A stretch of 8,703 nt of DNA from Mycobacterium sp. GTDB taxonomy: Bacteria; Actinomycetota; Actinomycetes; Mycobacteriales; Mycobacteriaceae. Shown here one piece after another: positions 1 to 5,010 of this stretch; within the stretch, counting starts at the first letter, position 1; each line of letters opens with the position of its first letter. The notes under the pieces are model-generated. The model saw nothing but the letters and a program-made list of their open reading frames with translations. It did not search any database and was not told where the DNA came from. The stretch is from the NCBI GenBank assembly GCA_023264755.1, contig JAHFVB010000188.1, positions 1-8,703 on the forward strand. The letters are read 5' to 3'. The position numbers were made by a program, and so were the translations under genes.

Positions 1-94
1 ACTTGCCAAGGAGGTCGCCGCGCTCGGCGGCGACGTGAGCGCGCTACTTCCGGATTCGGTCAACAAGCGCATCGGCGACAAGCTCGGGGGCTGA
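1..94 (+). CDS. coaD: Phosphopantetheine adenylyltransferase, C-terminal end only
   Basis: The window opens inside this gene. The reading frame starts at base 2, and 30 codons remain before TGA at 92-94. The visible peptide begins [17 protein letters not shown] and ends in KLGG. As recalled, this matches the last helix and tail of mycobacterial CoaD, where an SSSLAKEVA-LGGDV-LLP stretch follows the last part of the nucleotide-binding fold. CoaD transfers AMP from ATP to 4'-phosphopantetheine to make dephospho-CoA, the penultimate step of coenzyme A synthesis, in the cytoplasm. The catalytic N-terminal motifs lie outside the window. The tail is a few residues shorter than I recall for M. tuberculosis. 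The call rests on a short but characteristic peptide and on known neighbourhood order. Confidence 0.85.
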   Translation, partial: LAKEVAALGGDVSALLPDSVNKRIGDKLGG

Positions 95-148
95 CGCTTC
101 CAGGATCCGTCCAGGTTCGTCCTGCGACACACCGGCGTGGCAAACCGA

Positions 149-184
149 GTCACAGGGGTAACACCAGGCACACTAGTAACAAGT
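149..184 (+). promoter_or_regulatory. Four 9-nt-phased GTCAC/GTAAC-like boxes (candidate MtrA site)
   Basis: Four pentamers recur exactly every nine bases on the plus strand: GTCAC at 149, GTAAC at 158, GGCAC at 167 and GTAAC at 176. Each is followed by an A, and the last runs into an inverted GTTAC at 183-187. The 9-mer GTCACAGGG differs at one base from GTCACAGCG, which I recall as the reported motif for the essential mycobacterial response regulator MtrA. The array sits 25-60 bases before the sepIVA start. The phased repeats are visible in the sequence. MtrA as the binder is inference. Confidence 0.4.
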
Positions 185-205
185 TACCTACGCCTGGAGG
201 GTGTT
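160..205 (+). promoter_or_regulatory. Potential leader hairpin bulging the sepIVA Shine-Dalgarno
   Basis: AACACCAGGC (160-169) can pair over all ten bases with GCCTG (192-196) plus GTGTT (201-205). The four unpaired bases between the two half-stems, GAGG at 197-200, are the core of the sepIVA ribosome binding site. The loop contains a smaller inverted repeat, GTAAC-AA-GTTAC (176-187). If the transcript includes these bases, the ribosome site would sit in a bulge of a structured leader. Whether the mRNA starts upstream of 160 cannot be seen here. Confidence 0.35.
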
Positions 206-208
206 GCC

Positions 209-946
209 GTGTACCGAGTATTTGAGGCGCTCGACGAGCTCGGCGCGATCGTCGAAGAAGCCCGCGGAGTACCGATGACGGCAGGCTGCATGGTCCCGCG
301 CGGTGATGTGCTCGAGTTGATCGACGACATCAAGGACGCGATTCCTGGCGAACTGGACGACGCGCAGGACGTGCTCGACGCCCGAGACGGCATGCTTCGG
401 GAGGCCAAGGAGCACGCCGACTCGATGGTGTCGACGGCGACTGCGGAGGCGGACTCACTGCTCCACCACTCGCGCGCCGAGGCCGATCGGATTCTGTCCG
501 ACGCCAAGGGCCAGGCCGACCGGATGGTCGCCGAGGCACGTCAGCACAGTGAGCGCATGGTCGGTGAGGCCCGTGACGAGGCCGTCCGGATCGCGGCGAC
601 GGCCAAGCGCGAGTACGAGGCCAGCACCGGCCGGGCGAAGGCCGAGGCCGATCGCCTGATCGAGAACGGAAACCTCTCCTACGAGAAGGCCGTTCAGGAG
701 GGCATCAAGGAGCAGCAGCGACTCGTCGCCCAGACGGAGATCGTCCAGACGGCCACCGCGGAGGCCACCCGGCTCATCGACGCGGCCCATGCCGAGGCCG
801 ACCGCCTGCGTGGCGAATGCGACATCTACGTCGACAGCAAGCTCGCGGAGTTCGAGGACTACCTCAACGGCACGCTGCGCTCGGTGGGTCGCGGTCGGCA
901 CCAGCTGCGGACGGCGGCTGGCACGCACGACTACGCGCAGCGCTGA
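209..946 (+). CDS. sepIVA: Septum assembly coiled-coil protein SepIVA (DivIVA-like)
   Basis: This 245-residue protein has the length recalled for M. tuberculosis Rv2927c and M. smegmatis SepIVA. I place the start at GTG 209 because GGAGGG (196-201) lies 7 nt upstream and the protein then begins with the conserved (M)YRVFEALDELGAIVEEARG. An upstream in-frame extension to 137 would translate the regulatory leader. Residues 1-60 form a short DivIVA-type N-terminal region. Residues 66-153 are eight consecutive 11-residue repeats of the type A-K/R-x-E-A-D-R, and a further helical stretch runs to about 220. The tail ends THDYAQR. In mycobacteria SepIVA is an essential cytoplasmic divisome factor linked to septal and polar envelope synthesis. 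No transmembrane segment is present. It is followed by a repeat-bearing 104-nt gap, so it is probably transcribed separately from the rnc block. Confidence 0.93.
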   Translation: MYRVFEALDELGAIVEEARGVPMTAGCMVPRGDVLELIDDIKDAIPGELDDAQDVLDARDGMLREAKEHADSMVSTATAEADSLLHHSRAEADRILSDAKGQADRMVAEARQHSERMVGEARDEAVRIAATAKREYEASTGRAKAEADRLIENGNLSYEKAVQEGIKEQQRLVAQTEIVQTATAEATRLIDAAHAEADRLRGECDIYVDSKLAEFEDYLNGTLRSVGRGRHQLRTAAGTHDYAQR

Positions 947-950
947 CGGG

Positions 951-1017
951 TCCGGAGGGCAGGAGCGGAGCGACCCGGGAAAACGCTCCGGAGGGCAGGA
1001 GCGGAGCGACCCGGGAA
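951..1017 (+). repeat. Two 31-nt direct repeats, 36-nt period
   Basis: Bases 951-981 and 987-1017 are identical 31-mers separated by five bases. They start TCCGGAGGGCAGGAGCGGAG and end CGACCCGGGAA. The unit is bounded by the palindromes TCCGGA and CCCGGG. The core GGGCAGGAGCG-R-AGCGAC recurs inside mutM at 2621-2713, also with a 36-nt period. The pair occupies most of the sepIVA to DUF177 gap and ends 20 bases before the TAGGAT promoter element. It is open in the DUF177 frame (GRSGATR twice) but lies upstream of the likely start, so I treat it as non-coding. Confidence 0.85.
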
Positions 1018-1037
1018 GCTCGGTTCGGCACCGGTCG

Positions 1038-1043
1038 TAGGAT
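1038..1043 (+). promoter_or_regulatory. TAGGAT -10 element for the DUF177-rnc-mutM block
   Basis: TAGGAT fits the mycobacterial TANNNT -10 consensus. It ends 7 nt before the ATG at 1051, so transcription would start at or within a base or two of the start codon. This is the usual geometry of a leaderless mycobacterial mRNA. No convincing -35 hexamer is visible. AGGA at 1039-1042 could also serve as a weak Shine-Dalgarno on a longer transcript. Confidence 0.5.
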
Positions 1044-1050
1044 GACCGCC

Positions 1051-1650
1051 ATGGCGAACCATGGTGTACAGCGGGGCCCGCGTTCGCCCCTGGTCCTCGA
1101 CATCACTCGGCTCGGCCGGCGACCAGGCTCGATGAAGACCGTTCACGAAACCGTGCCGGCCCCGGCGCGGATGGGCATCGAACTGCTCGCCATCGCCGAG
1201 GGCGCACCGATGGAACTGGACTTGCGGCTCGAGTCGGTATCGGAGGGGGTGCTGGTCACCGGAACCGTTTCGGCGCCGACGACGGGGGAGTGCGCGCGCT
1301 GCCTGCGACCGATCACCGGCCACATCGAGGTCGACATCACCGAACTGTTCGCCTACCCGGACAGCAAGACCGAGGCCACCACCGAGGAGGACGAGGTGGG
1401 ACACGTCGTCAATGATTACGGCGCCGACCTCATCGACCTCGAGCAGACCATCGTCGATGCCGTCGGGCTTCAGCTGCCGTTCTCGCCGGTGTGTAGCGAG
1501 GACTGCCCAGGACTCTGCCCGGAGTGCGGCACGCCGCTGGCCGATGCCGAACCCGATCACCACCACGATGCGATCGACCCCCGCTGGGCCAAGCTGTCCG
1601 CGATCATCCCCACCGAACAGGAGTCCGACGGATCGGCAGCCCCTTCGTGA
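1051..1650 (+). CDS. YceD/DUF177 family protein, probable 23S rRNA accumulation factor
   Basis: This 199-residue cytoplasmic protein matches Rv2926c in outline. After a short variable N-terminus comes SPLVLDITRLGRRPGSM, then the DUF177 signature CxxCL (C81, C84). An acidic stretch, TEATTEEDEVG, follows at about 107-117. Near the C-terminus is a second cluster, C148-x3-C152-x3-C156-x2-C159 (GLCPECG), then a His run and DPRWAKL. The cysteines look like a metal site, probably zinc. E. coli YceD and the plant DUF177A proteins are linked to 23S rRNA accumulation; the exact activity is unknown. I chose ATG 1051 over the in-frame ATG 1042 because 1042 lies inside the -10 element and 1051 gives the family-like N-terminus. 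The stop overlaps the rnc start. In many bacteria rpmF follows this gene, but here it does not. Confidence 0.88.
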   Translation: MANHGVQRGPRSPLVLDITRLGRRPGSMKTVHETVPAPARMGIELLAIAEGAPMELDLRLESVSEGVLVTGTVSAPTTGECARCLRPITGHIEVDITELFAYPDSKTEATTEEDEVGHVVNDYGADLIDLEQTIVDAVGLQLPFSPVCSEDCPGLCPECGTPLADAEPDHHHDAIDPRWAKLSAIIPTEQESDGSAAPS

Positions 1651-2354
1651 CGCTGGATCGTGCGGCGTTGCTCGAGGCGTTGGGTGTGGAGCTCGCCGAT
1701 GACCTGTTGACCATGGCGCTGACGCATCGCAGCTATGCCTATGAGGCGGGCGGGCTACCGACCAATGAGCGGCTGGAATTCCTCGGCGATGCGGTGCTCG
1801 GATTGGTGGTGACCGCCGAGATATTCGACAAGTATCCCCAGCGTTCCGAAGGTGAGCTCGCCAAGCTGAAGTCGGCGGTGGTCAACACCCAGGCGTTGGC
1901 GCGGATCGCGCGCAGACTGACCGACGACGGGCTGGGCGCGTATCTACTGCTGGGGCGCGGCGAAGTGGGCAGTGGAGGGGCGCAGAAGTCGAGTCTGCTG
2001 GCCGACGGGCTCGAGTCGCTGCTCGGTGCGATCTACGTCCAGCACGGACACGAGGTGGCGCGTGAGGTCATCGTCCGGTTGTTCGCCGACGTGCTGGACG
2101 CCGCGGCGAACCTTGGCGCCGGGCTGGATTGGAAGACCAGTCTCCAGGAACTGGCTGCCGCGCGCCGGCTGGGAGTGCCGTCCTATGCGGTGACGTCGAC
2201 CGGGCCCGAGCACGACAAGCACTTCACCGCGCGGGCAGTCGTCAGCGACGTCAGCTACGGCGCTGGCGCGGGCCGGACGAAGAAGGAGGCCGAGCAGAAC
2301 GCGGCCGAGGCCGCGTACAAGGCGTTGGATGCCTTGCCGGACGGGGACGACTGA
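1647..2354 (+). CDS. rnc: Ribonuclease III
   Basis: RNase III cuts double-stranded RNA, chiefly the 16S and 23S rRNA precursor stems and structured mRNAs. The 235-residue protein (about 240 in M. tuberculosis) has the signature [12 protein letters not shown], giving catalytic E41, E44 and D48. E68 (RSEGELAKL) and D120/E123 ([13 protein letters not shown]) complete the acidic metal-binding set. The double-stranded RNA-binding domain runs from about 161 (DWKTSLQEL) to about 227 and ends with the basic [18 protein letters not shown] helix. All expected catalytic residues are present. The GTG start shares GTGA with the upstream TGA stop, and no good Shine-Dalgarno precedes it, so translation is probably coupled to the DUF177 gene. 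In-frame sequence further upstream is Arg/Pro-rich shadow coding and not part of the protein. Confidence 0.96.
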   Translation: MTLDRAALLEALGVELADDLLTMALTHRSYAYEAGGLPTNERLEFLGDAVLGLVVTAEIFDKYPQRSEGELAKLKSAVVNTQALARIARRLTDDGLGAYLLLGRGEVGSGGAQKSSLLADGLESLLGAIYVQHGHEVAREVIVRLFADVLDAAANLGAGLDWKTSLQELAAARRLGVPSYAVTSTGPEHDKHFTARAVVSDVSYGAGAGRTKKEAEQNAAEAAYKALDALPDGDD

Positions 2355-2358
2355 CCGG

Positions 2359-3309
2359 ATGCCCGAACTTCCCGAAGTGGAGGTCGTCAGGCGGGGCCTC
2401 GCCGACCACGTCATCGACCAACGAATCACTGCGGTACGGGTGCACCATCCGCGCGCGGTGCGCCGACACGAGGCTGGGGCCGCCGACCTGACCGCACGCT
2501 TGCTCGGCACCCGGATCACCGGCTCGGGACGGCGCGGAAAGTACCTGTGGCTGACGCTGGACAGCGGCGAGGCGTTGGTGGTGCACCTGGGCATGACGGG
2601 GCAGATGCTGCTGAGTTATCCGGCGGGCAGGAGCGAAGCGACTGGGGGGTTGGACACGGCGGGCAGGAGCGAAGCGACTGGGGAATCGGGTCCGGCGGGC
2701 GGAGCGAAGAGCGCGCTGCACTCCGAACACCTTCGCATCAGCACGTTGCTCGAGAACGGCACCGCCATGAGCTTCGTCGATCAGCGCACCTTCGGTGGGT
2801 GGATGCTGACCGAGCTGGTGACCGTCGACGGCAGCGAACTGCCCGCGCCGGTGGCGCACATCGCCCGTGACCCGCTGGATCCGCGCTTCGATCGGGACGC
2901 GGTGGTAAAGGTCTTGCAGCGCAAGCACTCCGAGATCAAACGACAACTGCTCGACCAGAGCGTGGTATCGGGAATCGGCAACATCTATGCCGACGAGTCG
3001 TTGTGGCGCGCCAAGATTCACGGAGCCCGGATCGCCGAGACGCTGTCCAAGCCGAAGCTGGCGGAACTTCTGGATCACGCGGCCGCGGTGATGACGGACG
3101 CCCTCAGCCAGGGCGGGACGTCATTCGATGCGCTGTACATCAACGTCAACGGAGAATCGGGCTACTTCGATCGCTCCCTCGATGCCTACGGCCGCGAAGG
3201 GCAGCCGTGTCACCGCTGCGGTGCGGTGATGCGTCGCGACAAGTTCATGACGCGGTCGTCCTGCTATTGCCCCCGCTGCCAACCGCGACCGCGGGCTCCC
3301 CGGGGCTGA
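2359..3309 (+). CDS. mutM: Formamidopyrimidine-DNA glycosylase with an in-frame repeat insertion
   Basis: MutM/Fpg excises 8-oxoguanine and formamidopyrimidines and nicks the abasic site. ATG 2359, four bases after the rnc stop, gives the obligatory MPELPEVE start: P2 is the Schiff-base nucleophile and E3 the acid. K61 (RRGKYLWL) and the lesion-filling triad M79 (HLGMTG), R143 and F145 (DQRTFGGW) are present. The helix-two-turn-helix contains GIGNIYADE with N208. The C-terminal zinc finger is C284-x2-C287-x16-C304-x2-C307. Length is 316, against about 289 recalled in M. tuberculosis. The excess lies at residues 88-118, where GRSEATG occurs twice with a 12-residue period, followed by a degenerate third copy. 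The insertion is in frame, in the loop after the M79 strand, and spares every catalytic residue, so the enzyme is probably active. Confidence 0.95.
   Translation: MPELPEVEVVRRGLADHVIDQRITAVRVHHPRAVRRHEAGAADLTARLLGTRITGSGRRGKYLWLTLDSGEALVVHLGMTGQMLLSYPAGRSEATGGLDTAGRSEATGESGPAGGAKSALHSEHLRISTLLENGTAMSFVDQRTFGGWMLTELVTVDGSELPAPVAHIARDPLDPRFDRDAVVKVLQRKHSEIKRQLLDQSVVSGIGNIYADESLWRAKIHGARIAETLSKPKLAELLDHAAAVMTDALSQGGTSFDALYINVNGESGYFDRSLDAYGREGQPCHRCGAVMRRDKFMTRSSCYCPRCQPRPRAPRG
2621..2713 (+). repeat. Tandem 36-nt-period repeat inside mutM
   Basis: Identical 27-mers lie at 2621-2647 and 2657-2683. They start CGGCGGGCAGGAGCGAAGCG and end ACTGGGG. A third, degenerate copy begins exactly one period later at 2693. 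The 36-nt period equals 12 codons and keeps the frame open, adding AGRSEATG units to MutM. The core GGGCAGGAGCG-R-AGCGAC is shared with the repeats at 951-1017, which have the same period and the same phase relative to the GRS codons. Confidence 0.85.
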
Positions 3310-3318
3310 GCGCTCAGC
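3305..3318. terminator. 14-bp palindrome between convergent genes, candidate bidirectional terminator
   Basis: GCTGAGCGCTCAGC is a perfect palindrome containing the TGA of mutM (3307-3309) and, on the other strand, the TGA of the convergent gene (3314-3316). Flanking CGGGG and CCCCG tracts could lengthen the hairpin. There is no T-tract on either side, so it would be a non-canonical mycobacterial-type terminator if it terminates at all. The palindrome is certain; its function is inferred from position. Confidence 0.45.
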
Positions 3319-4114
3319 GCCCGCCCCGCCCCGGTAGCCCGGCGAGAGCGGGCGAGTCGGTCATGCACAACTTCCACTCGCCGGACTCCTTGCGGAAGTA
3401 GATCGTGCTGTCCGGAAGCCCGACGTTGCCGGACCCGCTCATCGAGATCTTGGCGGTGGCCTTGTTGCCGTTGACCTTGATGTCGGTGATCGAGACCTCG
3501 CCGGTGGGCTTGCCGTCGGCGCCACCAGGCACGTCGAGCGCACCGAGGCCGCCCAGCTTGTTGAACACGTCCTGATCGTTCTGGCAGAAGCGTTGTTGGA
3601 GTTCGCCGGGATCGCCGGCAGGGGCGGTCATCAGGCTGCGAATCTGCTCTTCGTCGGATGACACGGCGCTGCTCGAGCGTCCAGAGGCGGTCTGGCCGTT
3701 GCTGCTTGAACCGGTGGCTAACACGACGGTCAGTACCACGCCGATCACGGCGACGACGGCCACCACGCCGCCGATCAGCCACCACTTGCCGGATCCGCCC
3801 GATTTGGGGGGCGGGTAACCCGGTCCCGGATATCCGAAGTTCGGCGGTTGTTGCGGGGGATATCCGTAGGACGGCGGCTGTTGAGCGTCGTAGCCGTAAC
3901 CGGGCTGTGGGTAGGCGTAACCGGGTTGGGGGTTGCCGTAGCCCGGTTGCGGATACCCGGTCGGCTGCTGGTACTGCGGATATTGGGGGTACTGGGGCGC
4001 GTACTCCGGACCCTGCGGCGGGTAGCTCTGCGGGTAACCGGAGCCGGGCGGTGGCTGCTGAGGGGGCCAGGGCTGGCCGCCAGGAACACCCGATTCGGGT
4101 GGAAGGTAGGTCAT
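3314..4114 (-). CDS. Proline-rich single-pass membrane protein with external two-cysteine domain
   Basis: This 266-residue protein has three parts. Residues 1-108 are a disordered tail rich in Pro, Tyr, Gln and Gly, with YPQ runs and three tandem seven-residue PQPGY repeats at about 55-75. A single hydrophobic helix at about 111-135 (WWLIGGVVAVVAVIGVV) probably orients the tail to the cytoplasm. The external domain follows a Ser-rich linker and has only two cysteines, C177 and C250, likely a disulphide. Its late strands read ITDIKVNGNKA and YFRKESGEWKLCMTD, resembling mycobacterial NTF2-like/DUF4878-type domains, a weak inference. ATG 4114 is chosen because AGGAG sits 9 nt upstream; the TTG at 4120 is too close to it. 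It is a paralogue of the next minus-strand gene. Function is unknown. M. tuberculosis, as recalled, has no gene here. Confidence 0.82.
   Translation of the reverse strand: MTYLPPESGVPGGQPWPPQQPPPGSGYPQSYPPQGPEYAPQYPQYPQYQQPTGYPQPGYGNPQPGYAYPQPGYGYDAQQPPSYGYPPQQPPNFGYPGPGYPPPKSGGSGKWWLIGGVVAVVAVIGVVLTVVLATGSSSNGQTASGRSSSAVSSDEEQIRSLMTAPAGDPGELQQRFCQNDQDVFNKLGGLGALDVPGGADGKPTGEVSITDIKVNGNKATAKISMSGSGNVGLPDSTIYFRKESGEWKLCMTDSPALAGLPGRGGR
3890..3952 (-). repeat. Three 21-nt in-frame repeats encoding PQPGY units
   Basis: Within the Pro/Tyr-rich tail three consecutive seven-residue units read PQPGYGN, PQPGYAY and PQPGYGY. On the plus strand this shows as recurring GTAACCGGG/GTAGCCCGG-type blocks. 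Such short-period coding repeats can change copy number by slippage. The tail looks intrinsically disordered. Confidence 0.7.
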
Positions 4115-4170
4115 TCGCAATCGCTCCTGTGCATTGGGCTATGTGAAACGTAACACCGGTTGATTGCGAA
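4114..4170 (-). promoter_or_regulatory. Promoter and inverted repeat upstream of the distal minus-strand gene
   Basis: Reading leftward, TACGTT (4152-4147) fits TANNNT and would start transcription near 4140, leaving a leader of about 26 nt with AGGAG at 4128-4124. A 9-bp inverted repeat flanks this: TTCGCAATC at 4114-4122 and GATTGCGAA at 4162-4170 on the plus strand. The inner copy overlaps the start codon and spacer. It could be an operator, or chance in a short region. No clear -35 is seen. Confidence 0.35.
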
Positions 4171-4241
4171 ATCGCTACGCGCGAGCACGGTTTGCGCCAT
4201 GTCGCTTGGGGTCAGTGCGTCAGGTCGCGACGATGCGCGCC

Positions 4242-4261
4242 CGGGCTGGCGCGCTAGCCCG
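4242..4261 (-). terminator. Hairpin at the stop codon of the proximal minus-strand gene
   Basis: CGGGCT (4242-4247) and AGCCCG (4256-4261) form a stem that can extend by a G-T and a G-C pair to a four-base CGCG loop. The TAG stop (complement of 4254-4256) lies within it. No U-tract follows, so intrinsic termination is uncertain. The position suggests a boundary or attenuation point between the two minus-strand paralogues. Confidence 0.35.
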
Positions 4262-4985
4262 TCATGCAGAACTTCCAGTCGCCGGTCTGCTTGCGGAACT
4301 TGACGACGCTGCCGTTGAGCTCGCCCCGAGCGCGCTGGCCGTTGACCTGGACGTCGGTCAGCGGGCTGCTCCGGTCGAAGTTCTTGCTGGGGACGATGAC
4401 GGTGGTGACCGCGGCGCGTTCGAGGACCTCGCGGTCCGCCGTGCAGTAGAAGGTCCTCCAGTTCGACGTCGGGCCCAGGTCGGCGGCAGTGCGGAAGTCC
4501 TCCACCAACTGTTCGAGAGCGGCTTCGTCGGTGGTGTCGCCCTTGCCGTCAGGGCGCGGTCGAGGCGCGTCCGGCGTGAGCTTCCCGGCGGGGATCAGGG
4601 CCGGTGTGGACGTCGAGTCCGACGCGCCGGCTGAGGTGAGCGTGACGATCGCGGCGATGACCACCGCCACCAGGGCGACGGCGACCCCGGTGCCGACCCA
4701 CCAGCCCCGGTGCGTGCTGCGCCGGGGCGTGAAGTCGAAGTCCTGGGCGAAGCTCCGAGTCGGCGGCCACGGCGGTGGCGGGCTTGGTCGCCGTGGCTGC
4801 GGCTGCGGGGCTCGCGTCGGCTGCGGCCGGGGTGGAAGTGGTACGTAGCCCGCGCGGGGTGACCGCGACCAGGGGTCGATCGGGGGAATTGGTGCGACGT
4901 AGCGCGGGTTCTCGTAGTGCGGTCGATATGGGTCTACGTGCTGGTGGGCGCGCTGGCCGCGGTAGGTCGGGAGGGTGTGCTGCAC
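4254..4985 (-). CDS. Proline-rich single-pass membrane protein, paralogue of the adjacent gene
   Basis: This 243-residue protein starts at GTG 4985, with AGGAG (4996-4992) six bases upstream. Residues 1-92 are a Pro/Arg/His-rich, probably disordered cytoplasmic tail containing a PPPPWPP stretch. A hydrophobic helix lies at about 95-117 (WWVGTGVAVALVAVVIAAIV). A Ser/Thr/Pro linker then leads to an external domain with just two cysteines, C181 and C240. Its strands read LTDVQVNGQRA and KFRKQTGDWKFCMTG, the last ending the protein. They align with ITDIKVNGNKA and YFRKESGEWKLCMTD in the neighbouring gene, and the matching 40-nt stretches (3360-3399, 4261-4300) differ at five bases. The two genes therefore derive from a duplication, while their tails have diverged. 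It is transcribed away from the OsmC-like gene. Function is unknown; an NTF2-like fold is a guess. Confidence 0.82.
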   Translation of the reverse strand: MQHTLPTYRGQRAHQHVDPYRPHYENPRYVAPIPPIDPWSRSPRAGYVPLPPRPQPTRAPQPQPRRPSPPPPWPPTRSFAQDFDFTPRRSTHRGWWVGTGVAVALVAVVIAAIVTLTSAGASDSTSTPALIPAGKLTPDAPRPRPDGKGDTTDEAALEQLVEDFRTAADLGPTSNWRTFYCTADREVLERAAVTTVIVPSKNFDRSSPLTDVQVNGQRARGELNGSVVKFRKQTGDWKFCMTG

Positions 4986-5010
4986 GGCGAGCTCCTGAGT
5001 CGTACCAAGA

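Noticed and set aside
95..136. Possible terminator after coaD (CAGG-TTCGT-CCTG, 112-124)
   Set aside because: The stem has only four pairs and no U-tract, too weak to call.
137..208. 24-residue N-terminal extension of SepIVA
   Set aside because: The extension covers the phased boxes and ribosome site. GTG 209 has a well-placed GGAGGG and gives the family-standard N-terminus and 245-residue length.
951..1017. CRISPR-like look of short repeats at a 36-nt period
   Set aside because: Only two copies with a 5-nt gap, no spacer-sized variable segments and no cas genes.
817..1050. Longer DUF177 protein starting inside sepIVA
   Set aside because: It would be read out of frame through sepIVA and the repeats. 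The family N-terminus begins just after 1051, where a -10 element sits correctly.
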